Shown: positions 1-10,876 of the stretch, piece after piece
Layout: each line of letters opens with the position of its first letter
Position numbering within the stretch: the first letter of the stretch is position 1
Assembly: GCF_017742235.1 (NCBI RefSeq)
Contig: NZ_JAGHKQ010000019.1
Span: forward strand, 1-51,596
Reading direction: 5' to 3'
DNA from: Bacillus sp. 165
Lineage (GTDB): Bacteria > Bacillota > Bacilli > Bacillales > Bacillaceae_G
DNA: 51,596 nt
The notes under the pieces: generated by a model
Told to the model about the DNA's origin: nothing
The model's input: the letters and a program-made list of their open reading frames with translations, nothing else
The model's database searches: none
Position numbers and translations under genes: made by a program

Positions 1-9
1 GACTTAACC
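1..9 (+). rRNA. rrl: 23S rRNA, last bases only
   Basis: The window opens with gacttaacc, which matches the 3' end of Bacillus 23S rRNA (ending ggacttaacc). Only this tail is present. A 50-nt spacer follows before 5S. The exact mature end cannot be fixed from the sequence. Confidence 0.7.
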
Positions 10-59
10 AAGATGATGACGTTATCTAGTTTTGAGAGAACGAAGTTTTCTCTAATAGG

Positions 60-175
<116 letters not shown>

Positions 176-179
176 AAGT

Positions 180-208
180 AAAAACCAGTCGATTTGACTG
201 GTTTTTTT
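180..208 (+). terminator. rRNA operon terminator
   Basis: The arms aaaccagtc and gactggttt enclose a 5-nt gattt loop and are followed by a run of T. It lies just downstream of 5S and ends the rRNA transcript. Confidence 0.92.
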
Positions 209-436
209 ATTTATCCTTTATTAGTATAGCTTTTAATTTCTGTTCCAAGAACATAAGTAAGGGTACTTTAAGAAGAAAAATTATTTTTTCAAGATACATA
301 CCTTTCTTTATTATGAAGACATACACACTAGCCCAAAGAGTTACATATATATAAACATAAAACAAAAACAAAAATTCGTAAAATTTGTATATATTTAAAC
401 AATTTGTCAAAGCTGTTAAATATGGAGGTGGGGAAC

Positions 437-640
437 GTGAATTCGGCAGCAGTAAAGCAACAGCCACTAAAACTGTGTGTAATCTGTGAACAGGAAAAGC
501 AGGAAGGAATCCATGTATATAACAGCTTTATGTGCAATGACTGTGAAAGAGAGATTGTAAAAACAAATACAGATAGTCCTAGATACTTATTTTACCTGCA
601 ACAGATGAAAAAAATAAACTTACCTACAGTAAACCGATAA
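437..640 (+). CDS. csfB: Anti-sigma-G factor Gin (CsfB)
   Basis: A 67-residue zinc-binding protein with two CxxC pairs, CVIC near residue 14 and CNDC near residue 33, followed by the conserved tail SPRYLFYLQQMKK. This is the Gin/CsfB pattern. In B. subtilis CsfB is made in the forespore under sigma-F and blocks premature sigma-G activity; it can also antagonise sigma-E. The GTG start at 437 is chosen because ggaggtgggg lies just upstream. An in-frame TTG at 404 would add 11 residues but lacks a ribosome site. I see no convincing forespore promoter. In B. subtilis xpaC and yaaN follow; here the next gene is the decarboxylase. Confidence 0.88.
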   Translation: MNSAAVKQQPLKLCVICEQEKQEGIHVYNSFMCNDCEREIVKTNTDSPRYLFYLQQMKKINLPTVNR

Positions 641-641
641 C

Positions 642-669
642 AAATAGGCGCTATGCCTATTATTTTTTT
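642..669 (+). terminator. Terminator after csfB
   Basis: The arms aataggc and gcctatt with a short gctat loop are followed by attttttt. It separates csfB from the decarboxylase gene. Confidence 0.85.
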
Positions 670-695
670 GTCTTAAAAAGTATAATGGTTATACA
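668..695 (+). promoter_or_regulatory. Candidate sigma-A promoter for the decarboxylase-tmk operon
   Basis: TTGTCT (668-673), a 16-bp spacer and TATACA (690-695), about 25 nt ahead of the start codon at 720. The -35 box runs out of the T tract of the preceding terminator, which lowers confidence. Confidence 0.45.
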
Positions 696-719
696 CTTAG
701 AATAAGAAGGAAGAGAAAA

Positions 720-2138
720 ATGGGAAAAAGAAAGCTCCCTCTTTATGAAGAGTTAGTAGCATTTGCAAAACGAAAACCTTACTCTTTTCATGTCCCTGGG
801 CATAAAAATGGTAAGATAAATATAATGAAGAGAAATGTTCATTATTATAATATATTAAAAATAGATGTAACTGAATTAACAGGATTAGATGATTTGCATG
901 ATCCATCTTCTTGTATAGAGGAAGCTCAGAAACTCACAGCTATAGTATATGATGTGCAAAACAGTTATTTTTTGGTAAATGGTTCAACTGTAGGAAATCT
1001 CGCTATGGTGTTAGCGGTGTGTGAAGAGGATGACGTGGTTCTTGTACAACGAAACTGTCATAAATCAATTATGAATGCCTTGCAGCTGGTTGGAGTGAAG
1101 CCGATCTTTTTATCTGCTGACATTGATGAACAGGCGCAAGTTCCAGTGGGAGTATCTTATGAAATAGTACAAGCTGCTTTACAACGGTACCCACAAGCTA
1201 AAGCACTTATACTAACACACCCGAACTACTATGGCATGAGTATAAACTTAGAGCCTATTATAGAGGCGGCACATGCACAAAATATTCCTGTATTAGTGGA
1301 TGAGGCACATGGAGCTCATTTTTGTATAGGAGATCCATTTCCTCGCTCTGCGCTTGCATATGGAGCAGATATAGTAGTTCATTCAGCTCATAAAACCTTG
1401 CCAGCAATGACTATGGGAGCTTATTTACATATTAATAGTAGTCTCATTGATAGCAGTAAGGTAGAGAACTGCTTAAGTATGCTACAGTCAAGCAGTCCAT
1501 CTTATCCAATTATGGCCTCTTTAGATATTGCACGGGCATTCTTGGAAGAGCTTAAAGAGATTGGGACAGAAGAGGTTTTTTCATTTTTGTATAATTTCCG
1601 GACTGATCTTTGTTCGATTCCACAAATTCAGGTGCTGGAGCACGCAAGACAAGATTGGATAAAAATTACTATTCAAAGTCGATGCAGTTTATCTGGATAT
1701 GAACTCCAGCAGGTACTGGAAAGAGAAGGAATCTATACAGAGCTGGCAGATCCGTTAAATGTTTTATTAGTTCTGCCATTAGAAGTACAGGATGATTATA
1801 AGATAATAATAAATAAGATAAAGATAGCCCTTGAAAGTTATCCTATACTAACAAAATCAAAAATTGCTTCTAGTGATGCTTCGAAAGCAAATCTTACAAT
1901 TTTTCCGTACAGTTATAAAGAGTTAAAAAAAATGAGAAAAGAAACTATATTATTGAAAGAAGCACAAGGGAGAATTGCAGCAGAGCAAATTCTCCCATAT
2001 CCTCCGGGTATTCCGCTTATTATGAATGGTGAAAGGATCACGAAGGAGCATATTAAGTCTTTTAACACCCTCAAAAGTAGCGGCGCACGTTTTCAAGGAT
2101 TTTCAGATGAAGAACGAATAGAAGTGTATATAGTATAG
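720..2138 (+). CDS. Orn/Lys/Arg decarboxylase family protein (YaaO-like)
   Basis: A 472-residue fold-type I PLP enzyme of the Orn/Lys/Arg decarboxylase family. The PGHKNG motif lies near residue 27, NGSTVGN near 88, VDEAHGAHF near 193 and the PLP lysine in [12 protein letters not shown] near 224. The length fits B. subtilis YaaO and SpeA (about 480-490 residues), which lack the wing domain of the large enterobacterial enzymes. Substrate cannot be read from the sequence: in B. subtilis SpeA is an arginine decarboxylase for polyamine synthesis, while the role of its paralogue YaaO at this locus is unclear. It starts at ATG with aagaaggaag upstream and runs into tmk with a 16-nt gap, so the two are probably co-transcribed. 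Confidence 0.9.
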   Translation: MGKRKLPLYEELVAFAKRKPYSFHVPGHKNGKINIMKRNVHYYNILKIDVTELTGLDDLHDPSSCIEEAQKLTAIVYDVQNSYFLVNGSTVGNLAMVLAVCEEDDVVLVQRNCHKSIMNALQLVGVKPIFLSADIDEQAQVPVGVSYEIVQAALQRYPQAKALILTHPNYYGMSINLEPIIEAAHAQNIPVLVDEAHGAHFCIGDPFPRSALAYGADIVVHSAHKTLPAMTMGAYLHINSSLIDSSKVENCLSMLQSSSPSYPIMASLDIARAFLEELKEIGTEEVFSFLYNFRTDLCSIPQIQVLEHARQDWIKITIQSRCSLSGYELQQVLEREGIYTELADPLNVLLVLPLEVQDDYKIIINKIKIALESYPILTKSKIASSDASKANLTIFPYSYKELKKMRKETILLKEAQGRIAAEQILPYPPGIPLIMNGERITKEHIKSFNTLKSSGARFQGFSDEERIEVYIV

Positions 2139-2154
2139 GAAAGGGTTGATAAAT

Positions 2155-2784
2155 GTGGCTGGTACATTTATTACGATAGAAGGTCCAGATGGTTCAGGAA
2201 AATCTACTATTCTGCAAATGCTGTTTCACTATTTTCAAGAAAAAGGATATAAGGTGATGGCTACTCGTGAGCCAGGAGGCATTAGAATTGCTGAAGAAAT
2301 TCGAAGCATTATTCATAATACAGAAAATACGATGATGGATGCACGAACAGAGGCTCTATTATATGCTGCTGCCAGGAGACAACACTTAGCAGAAAAAGTG
2401 ATGCCGGCTTTACAAGATAATTACATTGTTTTATGCGATCGTTTTGTTGATAGCTCTCTTGCTTATCAAGGTTATGCAAGAGGATTAGGAGTAGAAAAAA
2501 TATTTGAGATCAATCGATTTGCGATAGAAGATTGTATGCCTAATGTTACTATTTATTTAGATCTTGCACCATCTATTGGATTACAGCGTATCCATCAGGA
2601 TACAGGAAGAGAGATCAACCGCTTAGATTTAGAAGGAATAGAATTTCATAAACGTGTTCATGAAGGATACTTGCATCTAGTTGAACGATTTAAAGATCGT
2701 ATTAAGGTTGTAAATGCTGATGCACCTTTAGGAGAAGTGTTTGAAAGTGTAAAAGACATAATTGAAGAAAACCTGAAGCGATAG
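2155..2784 (+). CDS. tmk: Thymidylate kinase
   Basis: A 209-residue kinase that phosphorylates dTMP to dTDP with ATP, an essential step in dTTP synthesis. The P-loop GPDGSGKST is at residues 10-18, the DR-type motif [13 protein letters not shown] lies near residue 93, and TREPGG near residue 37 is the usual substrate-site loop. The GTG start at 2155 gives the family N-terminus ([10 protein letters not shown]) and normal length. A TTG at 2146 lies too close to the ggaaaggg ribosome site. In B. subtilis yaaQ (darA) and yaaR follow, but here holB begins only 34 nt downstream. Confidence 0.96.
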   Translation: MAGTFITIEGPDGSGKSTILQMLFHYFQEKGYKVMATREPGGIRIAEEIRSIIHNTENTMMDARTEALLYAAARRQHLAEKVMPALQDNYIVLCDRFVDSSLAYQGYARGLGVEKIFEINRFAIEDCMPNVTIYLDLAPSIGLQRIHQDTGREINRLDLEGIEFHKRVHEGYLHLVERFKDRIKVVNADAPLGEVFESVKDIIEENLKR

Positions 2785-2818
2785 AATCATCAAATTTTAT
2801 ATAGGTGAGTGATGAAGT

Positions 2819-3808
2819 ATGTCCAAGACGTGGGAACAGCTCCACTTAATGCAGCCAATCGCTGTAAAAATGCTGATAAATAGTATTGCTAAGAAGCGAG
2901 TCTCTCACGCCTATTTATTTGAAGGACCAAAGGGAACTGGGAAACTGGCAACGGCGATGCAACTGACGAAGCGTATATTTTGCAGTAACCCATCTGGGCA
3001 TGAGCCATGCCAACAGTGCCATAATTGTCGAAGAATTGAATCTGGTAACCATCCTAATATTTATGTTGTAAAGCCGGATGGCTTATCGATAAAAAAACAG
3101 CAAATTCAACAGCTTCAAGAAGAATTTTCAAAAACGGGGTTAGAATCTAATCAAAAGGTATATATTTTAGAACATGCTGATCGTATGACGGTGACTGCAG
3201 CTAATACTCTTTTAAAGTTTTTAGAAGAACCGAACAGTCAAACAACAGCTGTCCTGCTGACAGAGCAAAGTCATCAAATACTAAACACGATTCTTTCACG
3301 CTGCCAAATTGTAACCTTCCGTCCACTTCCAAAAGAAATGCTTATAGAATCATTAAAAGAACAAGAAATAAACCTTACTTTAGCCTTATTGGCCGCACAG
3401 TTGACCAATAATTGGGAGGAAGCATTACAGCTTTGTAAGGAGGAATGGTTTGCACAAGCACGAGTTTTAGTGATAAAATTATATAAAGCATTAGCCAAAG
3501 AAGATCCATCACTTTTCTTTGTACAAGAAAAATGGGTTAAGCATTTCTCAGAGAAAGAGCAAATGCAACTGGGGTTAGATATGTTACTTCTCATATATAA
3601 GGATTTGTTATATGTCCAAATTAGTGAAGAAGAGAATGTTGTATTTAAGGATCAAATAGAGTCATTAAAACAGCATTCACTTCAATATTCGCAAAAACGA
3701 ATAGTATCCTCACTTTCTAATATATTAGAAGCAAAACAAAAGATAAATGCTAATGTAAGTCTACAGTTAGTGTTTGAGCAGTTAGTATTGCGTTTGCAGG
3801 AGGGATAA
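2819..3808 (+). CDS. holB: DNA polymerase III clamp-loader subunit delta'
   Basis: A 329-residue AAA+ subunit of the clamp loader that puts the beta sliding clamp on DNA. A Walker-A-like GPKGTGKLATA lies near residue 38. A zinc module with clustered cysteines (CSNPSGHEPCQQCHNC) follows at about residues 55-70, then the sensor-1 region LLKFLEEPNSQTTAVLLT. In delta' the ATP site is usually degenerate; here the residue after the P-loop lysine is leucine rather than Ser/Thr, so hydrolysis is unlikely. It heads a short operon with ricT (4-nt gap) and yabA. Confidence 0.95.
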   Translation: MSKTWEQLHLMQPIAVKMLINSIAKKRVSHAYLFEGPKGTGKLATAMQLTKRIFCSNPSGHEPCQQCHNCRRIESGNHPNIYVVKPDGLSIKKQQIQQLQEEFSKTGLESNQKVYILEHADRMTVTAANTLLKFLEEPNSQTTAVLLTEQSHQILNTILSRCQIVTFRPLPKEMLIESLKEQEINLTLALLAAQLTNNWEEALQLCKEEWFAQARVLVIKLYKALAKEDPSLFFVQEKWVKHFSEKEQMQLGLDMLLLIYKDLLYVQISEEENVVFKDQIESLKQHSLQYSQKRIVSSLSNILEAKQKINANVSLQLVFEQLVLRLQEG

Positions 3809-3812
3809 TAGC

Positions 3813-4640
3813 TTGTATGATGTAGTGGGCGTTCGTTTCAAGAAGGCTGGTAAAATTTATTACTTCGACCCCAACGAGCTCGATATTCCTGATAATGAAT
3901 TTGTTATTGTGGAAACAGTAAGAGGGATAGAGTACGGAAAGGTCGTTATCAATAAAAAGAAGGTAGACGAGCATGATGTTGTTTTACCTTTGAAAAAGGT
4001 TATTCGTATCGCTGACGAAAATGACCGTAAAGTTGTGGAAGAAAATAGACAAGCAGCGAAAGAAGCTTATGAGGTTTGTTCGCATAAAGTGGATACTCAT
4101 GAATTAGATATGAAGCTTGTAGATGTAGAATATACTTTTGACCGCAACAAGGTAATTTTTTATTTTACAGCTGATGGCCGAATTGACTTTAGAGAGCTTG
4201 TAAAAGATTTAGCTGCTATTTTCCGCACGCGTATTGAGCTTCGTCAAATTGGAGTGCGAGATGAAGCAAAAATGCTCGGGGGAATTGGACCGTGCGGAAG
4301 AATGCTGTGTTGTTCAACATTTTTAGGAGATTTTGAGCCTGTATCTATTAAGATGGCAAAGGATCAAAATCTATCATTAAACCCTGCTAAAATTTCAGGG
4401 TTATGCGGCAGATTAATGTGCTGCCTTAAGTATGAAAATGATGAATACGAAACTGCGAAAGAACAGCTGCCAGATTTAGATGAAAAGATTAAAACACCTA
4501 GTGGTCTGGGCCGTGTGGTAGGATTAAATATATTAGAACGATTAATTCAAGTGGAGCTTATCGACAATGGACGCATAATTGAATATACACTGGATGAACT
4601 CATTAAAGAAGGAGTCGTTTCTAGTCGAACCACGGATTAA
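3813..4640 (+). CDS. ricT: RicT (YaaT), PSP1-domain regulator of mRNA processing
   Basis: A 275-residue PSP1-domain protein. Cysteine pairs in GPCGRMLCC (residues 155-163) and GLCGRLMCC (residues 194-202) are the ones that in B. subtilis RicT help hold iron-sulfur clusters. With RicA (YmcA) and RicF (YlbF) it forms the Y-complex, which directs RNase Y to operon mRNAs and promotes sporulation, competence and biofilm formation. The start is TTG at 3813, giving MYDVVGVRFKKAGKIYYFDP, the conserved family N-terminus; aggaggga lies upstream, inside the end of holB. RicA and RicF genes are not in this window. Confidence 0.95.
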   Translation: MYDVVGVRFKKAGKIYYFDPNELDIPDNEFVIVETVRGIEYGKVVINKKKVDEHDVVLPLKKVIRIADENDRKVVEENRQAAKEAYEVCSHKVDTHELDMKLVDVEYTFDRNKVIFYFTADGRIDFRELVKDLAAIFRTRIELRQIGVRDEAKMLGGIGPCGRMLCCSTFLGDFEPVSIKMAKDQNLSLNPAKISGLCGRLMCCLKYENDEYETAKEQLPDLDEKIKTPSGLGRVVGLNILERLIQVELIDNGRIIEYTLDELIKEGVVSSRTTD

Positions 4641-4652
4641 TGAGGTGGTATT

Positions 4653-5009
4653 GTGGATAAAAAAGACATATTTGCAGCAGTTTCAAATATGGAAGAGCAA
4701 ATCGGACATTTGTATAAACAGCTCGGAGAGTTAAAGCTGCACCTCGCAGAATTGCTCGAAGAAAACCAGCATATCAAAATTGAAAATGAGAATTTACGCC
4801 GCAGATTTGAAACAGAATCTCTTGAAAAACAAAAAAAGCAAAAATATACTAATAAAAAGAGGGAAAAAACTCAAACTGATATTGGCGAAGGTTATGACAA
4901 TCTGGCAAGACTATACCAAGAAGGATTTCATATTTGTAATCTGCATTACGGAAGTGTTCGTAAGGAAGGGGATTGTCTGTTTTGCTTGTCCTTTCTCAAT
5001 AAGAAGTGA
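4653..5009 (+). CDS. yabA: Replication initiation control protein YabA
   Basis: A 118-residue protein with an N-terminal leucine-rich coiled coil (about residues 8-60) and a C-terminal zinc module with spacing C-x2-H ... C-x2-C (CNLHYG, then CLFC). YabA tetramerises and bridges DnaA and the sliding clamp DnaN to limit re-initiation at oriC. The start is GTG at 4653 with tgaggtgg upstream. It sits 12 nt after ricT and is followed by a strong terminator, so it ends the holB operon. The link between clamp loader, clamp and initiator control in one operon is conserved in Bacillus. Confidence 0.93.
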   Translation: MDKKDIFAAVSNMEEQIGHLYKQLGELKLHLAELLEENQHIKIENENLRRRFETESLEKQKKQKYTNKKREKTQTDIGEGYDNLARLYQEGFHICNLHYGSVRKEGDCLFCLSFLNKK

Positions 5010-5064
5010 TAGAGAATTTTCCAAAATGGAAGTTTTCTTCATTTTTGTTGATATGCAGTATATT

Positions 5065-5101
5065 AAATTACCTTTCCACAATGTTGGAAAGGTAATTTTT
5101 T
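5065..5101 (+). terminator. Terminator after yabA
   Basis: The 13-bp arms aaattacctttcc and ggaaaggtaattt enclose an 8-nt acaatgtt loop, followed by a T run. Confidence 0.92.
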
Positions 5102-5152
5102 GTATTTGAATACATACTAAGGATAGAAAATAGCATAGAAAGGAGCAAAAAG

Positions 5153-5893
5153 ATGGTACAATTACGCGAAGGAGAACGCCTCGATTATTTGTTAGCAGAG
5201 GATATGAAGATTATTCAAAGTCCTCATGTATTTAATTTTTCGTTAGATGCTATTTTACTTGCGAAATTTGTATACGTTCCTATTCAAAAAGGAAATTTAA
5301 TTGATTTATGTACAGGAAATAGTATTATTCCGCTTCTATTAAGTACACGAACAAAAGGGAAGATAACAGGAGTAGAAATCCAAGAACGTATTTATGATAT
5401 GGGAAAACGGAGTATTGAATATAATCACCTTCAAGACCGTATTCAGCTTATTAACGGGGACATCAAACATATGCCTGAGAAGCTTGGACATCATAAATTT
5501 GATGTTGTTACATGTAATCCACCGTATTTTCAAACACCAAATTCATCTGAACAAAATTTAAATGAACACTTAGCTATAGCAAGACATGAAATATTATGTA
5601 CATTAGAAGATGCTATTCGTGTGAGCAGTCAATTGGTTAAACAAGGAGGAAAAGTAGCATTTGTACATCGACCAGGTCGTTTGCTAGACATTGTGACGCT
5701 AATGAGAAAGTACAGAGTCGAGCCAAAACGTTTACAATTTGTTTATCCAAAGCTTGGTAAAGAAGCAAATACTATTTTAATCGAGGGAATTAAGGATGGA
5801 AATCCAGATTTAAAAGTCCTTCCACCTCTCGTTGTTTATGAACAAAACAATGAGTATACAAAGGAGCTTCGTTCTATCTTATATGGAGAGTAA
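5153..5893 (+). CDS. TrmN6-like tRNA1(Val) adenine-N6 methyltransferase (YabB)
   Basis: A 246-residue class I SAM-dependent methyltransferase. The SAM motif region [17 protein letters not shown] lies near residue 50, and the NPPY catalytic motif in [11 protein letters not shown] near residue 120 marks an amino-group (adenine N6) methylase. E. coli TrmN (YfiC) makes m6A37 in tRNA1(Val) and is the best-studied relative; the substrate here is inferred from family. The ATG start has aaaggag upstream. Its last 11 nt overlap the start of the GIY-YIG gene, a pairing conserved in Bacillus. Confidence 0.88.
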   Translation: MVQLREGERLDYLLAEDMKIIQSPHVFNFSLDAILLAKFVYVPIQKGNLIDLCTGNSIIPLLLSTRTKGKITGVEIQERIYDMGKRSIEYNHLQDRIQLINGDIKHMPEKLGHHKFDVVTCNPPYFQTPNSSEQNLNEHLAIARHEILCTLEDAIRVSSQLVKQGGKVAFVHRPGRLLDIVTLMRKYRVEPKRLQFVYPKLGKEANTILIEGIKDGNPDLKVLPPLVVYEQNNEYTKELRSILYGE

Positions 5894-6170
5894 CCATTTC
5901 TTTTATGTATTAGAGTGTAGGGATGGCAGCTATTATGCAGGCTACACAAATGATTTAGAAAAGAGGGTGCGAGTGCATAATAAGGGAAAAGGCGCTCGTT
6001 ATACACGATCTCGTTTACCGGTGAAAATGATTTATTACGAACAGTTTTGTTCTAAATCTGATGCATTAAAAGCAGAATATAGATTTAAACAGTTTAAGCG
6101 GCACGAAAAAGAAGGATATATGCAAGAAAGGAGAGAGTACCATGCTGCAACAGAAGAGCTTCCGGGATGA
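5883..6170 (+). CDS. GIY-YIG domain protein (YazA)
   Basis: A 95-residue single-domain GIY-YIG family protein. The two halves of the motif are visible as [16 protein letters not shown], with the conserved R in TRSRLP and the E in KAEYRFKQF. UvrC-like nuclease domains share this fold, but the small YazA/YhbQ proteins have no settled cellular role, so nuclease activity is inference. The ATG at 5883 lies inside the end of yabB. No good ribosome site is seen, which suggests translational coupling. The end overlaps rsmI by 29 nt. Confidence 0.85.
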   Translation: MESNHFFYVLECRDGSYYAGYTNDLEKRVRVHNKGKGARYTRSRLPVKMIYYEQFCSKSDALKAEYRFKQFKRHEKEGYMQERREYHAATEELPG

Positions 6171-7008
6171 AACGAGAGGTACGTTGTTTTTAGTTCCAAC
6201 TCCTATCGGAAATCTGGAAGATATAACATTTCGAGCAATCCGTATTTTAAAAGAAGCAGATTACATAGCGGCAGAAGATACAAGACAAACTAAAAAGCTA
6301 TGTCATTACTTTGAAATTGAGACTCCACTTATAAGCTATCATGAGCACAATAAAGAAACAGCGGGTGACAAAATAATTCAGCTTGTAAAAGAAGGAAAAA
6401 AAATTGCACTTGTAAGCGATGCGGGAATGCCTTGTATTTCGGACCCAGGATATGAACTAGTTGCCCAAGCTGTAAAAGAAGAACAAATTGTCGTTCCATT
6501 GCCTGGCGCAAACGCCGCCCTTACAGCATTGATTGCTTCAGGGCTCCCTGCACGTCAATTTCATTTCTATGGTTTTTTAGACCGCCAGAAAAAAGAAAAA
6601 AAAATGCAGCTAGAGGCAATTAAATATATAAAAGAAACCATCATATTCTATGAAGCTCCTCATCGTTTAAAAGAAACGTTATCGGCCATGCTAGAAGTAT
6701 TAGGGAACCGACAGATTGTTCTATGTCGGGAACTTACGAAAAAGTTTGAGGAATTTATTAGAGGTAGCATAGAAGAAGCAATTCAATGGACAAACGAGGA
6801 AGAAGTACGTGGTGAATTTTGTTTACTTATAGAAGGATCATTTGAGGAAATCCAAGAAGAAATATGGTGGGACTCTCTATCAATCCTAGAACATATAGAA
6901 TATTATATCGAACAGCAGCAAATGTCTTCTAAAGATGCTATCAAAGCCGTAGCTAAAGATCGAGATATGGCAAAGCGTGAGGTGTATCAGCTATATCATA
7001 TTGAATAA
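6142..7008 (+). CDS. rsmI: 16S rRNA C1402 2'-O-methyltransferase RsmI (YabC/YraL family)
   Basis: A 288-residue tetrapyrrole-methylase-fold enzyme. It has the family start TLFLVPTPIGNLEDITFRA near residue 14, then AAEDTRQT, SDAGMPCISDPG and PLPGANAALTAL, which are RsmI signatures. In E. coli RsmI adds the 2'-O-methyl of m4Cm1402 in the ribosomal P site, together with RsmH. The start at 6142 has aaggagagag upstream and overlaps the preceding gene by 29 nt. A terminator shared with abrB ends the transcript. Confidence 0.94.
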   Translation: MLQQKSFRDETRGTLFLVPTPIGNLEDITFRAIRILKEADYIAAEDTRQTKKLCHYFEIETPLISYHEHNKETAGDKIIQLVKEGKKIALVSDAGMPCISDPGYELVAQAVKEEQIVVPLPGANAALTALIASGLPARQFHFYGFLDRQKKEKKMQLEAIKYIKETIIFYEAPHRLKETLSAMLEVLGNRQIVLCRELTKKFEEFIRGSIEEAIQWTNEEEVRGEFCLLIEGSFEEIQEEIWWDSLSILEHIEYYIEQQQMSSKDAIKAVAKDRDMAKREVYQLYHIE

Positions 7009-7010
7009 AA

Positions 7011-7047
7011 ATAAATAAGGCTTCTCAACAAGAGAAGCCTTATTTAT
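7011..7047. terminator. Bidirectional terminator between rsmI and abrB
   Basis: A perfect 16-bp inverted repeat (ataaataaggcttctc and its complement, 5-nt aacaa loop) sits between two convergent genes. A/T tracts on both sides let it work in both directions. Confidence 0.92.
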
Positions 7048-7061
7048 GCACCCATTGATTA

Positions 7062-7346
7062 TTACTTGATTGTTGCAAGGTAAGTTTGAAGCTCTTTTAA
7101 AATTAATTCAGCACCTTCAGGGCTTAAGACAATTTTGCCTTCTGCTAAAGAAAGATTTTTGTCAGAAACTTCACCTGTAAGCTGACAAGTCATGTTCGGT
7201 TTATATTTTTTTAAGATGATTTTATCGTCATCAACATAAATCTCTAATGCATCTTTCTCTGCAATACCTAATGTACGGCGTAATTCGATGGGAATTACTA
7301 CACGTCCTAATTCATCAACTTTACGAACAATCCCAGTAGATTTCAT
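7062..7346 (-). CDS. abrB: Transition-state regulator AbrB
   Basis: A 94-residue AbrB protein. The N-terminal swapped-hairpin DNA-binding domain (STGIVRKVDELGRVVIPIEL, then RRTLG) is followed by a C-terminal multimerisation half with the single conserved cysteine (MTCQLTG). AbrB represses many stationary-phase genes during growth, including spoVG in this window, and binds AT-rich bent DNA. It is the only protein gene on the minus strand in the first 32 kb. The leader has gagagggg ahead of ATG. A sigma-A promoter and paired Spo0A boxes lie directly upstream. SpoVT, encoded at 25690, shares the N-terminal domain. Confidence 0.97.
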   Translation of the reverse strand: MKSTGIVRKVDELGRVVIPIELRRTLGIAEKDALEIYVDDDKIILKKYKPNMTCQLTGEVSDKNLSLAEGKIVLSPEGAELILKELQTYLATIK

Positions 7347-7376
7347 ACCTGCTTTCCCCTCTCACATACATCTCTC

Positions 7377-7400
7377 TTTTTTCGTCATTTTTCGACAAAA
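7377..7400 (-). promoter_or_regulatory. Paired Spo0A boxes downstream of the abrB promoter
   Basis: Read on the minus strand, TTTTGTCGAAAAATGACGAA contains a near-perfect Spo0A box (TTTTGTCGAAAAA, consensus core TGTCGAA) followed at once by a second, TGACGAA. They start about 8 nt downstream of the predicted abrB transcription start. In B. subtilis, phosphorylated Spo0A represses abrB from 0A boxes in the same position. Confidence 0.88.
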
Positions 7401-7414
7401 TACCCTACGGAACT

Positions 7415-7443
7415 ATGATACCAATCATTTACATTTACGTCAA
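7415..7443 (-). promoter_or_regulatory. abrB promoter (sigma-A)
   Basis: On the minus strand TTGACG (7443-7438), a 17-bp spacer and TATCAT (7420-7415), about 70 nt ahead of the abrB start codon. Both boxes match consensus well and the spacing is ideal. Confidence 0.8.
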
Positions 7444-7619
7444 TCCATATATTTTTAAAAATACAGGAAATTTGTAGAGATAAAAATATGCCTTTATCAT
7501 AATATATAACAGAAAATTAGTATTTTATGTACTATTTTGTCTATTTTTAATTAAATTTTCTCGAATTCAAATTAATCCTTATGAATTTAATGTATAAATT
7601 TTACTGTAAAGAGAAATAG

Positions 7620-9701
<2,082 letters not shown>

Positions 9702-9723
9702 ATCATAAGGGTGTAAATACTAC

Positions 9724-9770
9724 AAAAGAGATGTTTCCTGTATATCAAAATACGGAACATCTCTTTTTAT
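9724..9770 (+). terminator. Terminator after metG
   Basis: The arms aaaagagatgtttcc and ggaacatctcttttt, with a loop of about 15 nt, end in a T run. One base in the stem is mismatched. Confidence 0.85.
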
Positions 9771-9917
9771 TAGCATACAAAATCCCCTAAAATTTCTATA
9801 ATTATGAGTGGAAAATATCATATTTTGTATCTATTTTGTAACATATTTGTCATTTGACTGTTAGGAAAGTAATTTTTTGTTGTGTTAGACTTAGACAAAG
9901 CAAAGGAGAAAAGTGCT

Positions 9918-10685
9918 ATGCTTTTTGATACACATGTTCATTTAAATGCAACACAATTCGAAGAAGATTTAGAAGAAGTTATACAACGCGCACGAGAGGC
10001 AGGAGTGTCTCATGTAGTAGTTGTAGGATTTGATAGAGAGACTATTCTCAAAGCAATGGAGCTTACAGAAGCATACGATTTCATTTATGCTGCTATCGGC
10101 TGGCATCCAGTAGATGCTATTGATATGAAAGATGAGGATTTAGAGTGGATTGAAGAACTCGCTGTTCATCCAAAGGTAGTAGCGCTTGGTGAAATGGGAT
10201 TAGACTACTATTGGGATAAGTCACCTCAGGATATTCAAAAAGAAGTATTTCGCAAACAAATACGGCTAGCTAAAAAAGTCAAATTGCCTATCGTCATTCA
10301 TAATCGCGATGCAACACAAGATATTTTAGATATTCTAAAAGAAGAAAACGCTTCCGAAGTAGGAGGCATTATGCATTGCTTTAGTGGAAGTGTAGAAACT
10401 GCAAAAGAATGTATTGAAATGAATTTTCTTATTTCTTTAGGTGGTCCAGTTACATTTAAAAACGCTAAAAAACCGAAAGAAGTGGCGGCAGAATTGCCGT
10501 TGGAAAAACTTCTTATTGAAACAGATTGTCCATATTTAACTCCTCATCCTTTTAGAGGAAAAAGGAACGAACCGAGTTATGTAAAGCTTGTTGCTGAAGA
10601 GATTGCAGCTATTAAAGGAATTACATACGAAGATGTGGCGAAGGCTACATCAAATAATGCAAAAAAACTTTTCGGTATTAATTAA
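9918..10685 (+). CDS. tatD: TatD-family metal-dependent hydrolase (YabD)
   Basis: A 255-residue TIM-barrel hydrolase. Metal ligands are visible: DTHVHL at residues 4-9, the glutamate in GEMGLDYY near 96, HNRDA near 132, HCFSG near 157 and ETDCPYLTP near 206. TatD enzymes are 3'-5' exonucleases acting on DNA or RNA; the natural substrate in Bacillus is not established. The start ATG has aaaggag nine nt upstream and matches B. subtilis YabD in length; an earlier in-frame TTG at 9882 lacks a ribosome site. It stands alone between the metG terminator and yabE. Confidence 0.92.
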   Translation: MLFDTHVHLNATQFEEDLEEVIQRAREAGVSHVVVVGFDRETILKAMELTEAYDFIYAAIGWHPVDAIDMKDEDLEWIEELAVHPKVVALGEMGLDYYWDKSPQDIQKEVFRKQIRLAKKVKLPIVIHNRDATQDILDILKEENASEVGGIMHCFSGSVETAKECIEMNFLISLGGPVTFKNAKKPKEVAAELPLEKLLIETDCPYLTPHPFRGKRNEPSYVKLVAEEIAAIKGITYEDVAKATSNNAKKLFGIN

Positions 10686-10698
10686 TTTAACTTTTTTC

Positions 10699-10741
10699 AA
10701 GAGGTTTGTTTCTTCAAGTAAAGATGAATTACAAGCCTCTT
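10699..10741 (+). repeat. Inverted repeat downstream of tatD
   Basis: An 11-bp arm pair (aagaggtttgt / acaagcctctt, one G-U) encloses a loop of about 21 nt. It is not followed by a T run, so it is a poor intrinsic terminator. It may mark the tatD mRNA 3' end or a yabE leader structure. Confidence 0.45.
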
Positions 10742-10876
10742 GTTACATAAAGTATCATTTTTTAGATATTTGCTTCTTCCTATTTCCTATAATAGCCGTG
10801 CTGGGCTACTAGAATGATAGAGGGAAGAAAGCTAGTCAAATCTTATCTCAACGAACAAGAAGGAGGAGGTCTAATC

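Noticed and set aside
3274..3594. Minus-strand 106-codon frame inside holB
   Set aside because: It is antisense to a conserved AAA+ subunit, with no ribosome site or motif. It is a shadow of the coding strand.
2819..3808. holB as an active ATPase
   Set aside because: Delta' proteins keep the fold but usually lose catalytic residues; the Ser/Thr after the Walker lysine is a leucine here. It is annotated as the non-hydrolysing subunit.
4780..5109. 109-codon frame overlapping yabA in another register
   Set aside because: It overlaps yabA, which matches its family through both coiled coil and zinc module. The alternative has no family features and runs through the terminator.
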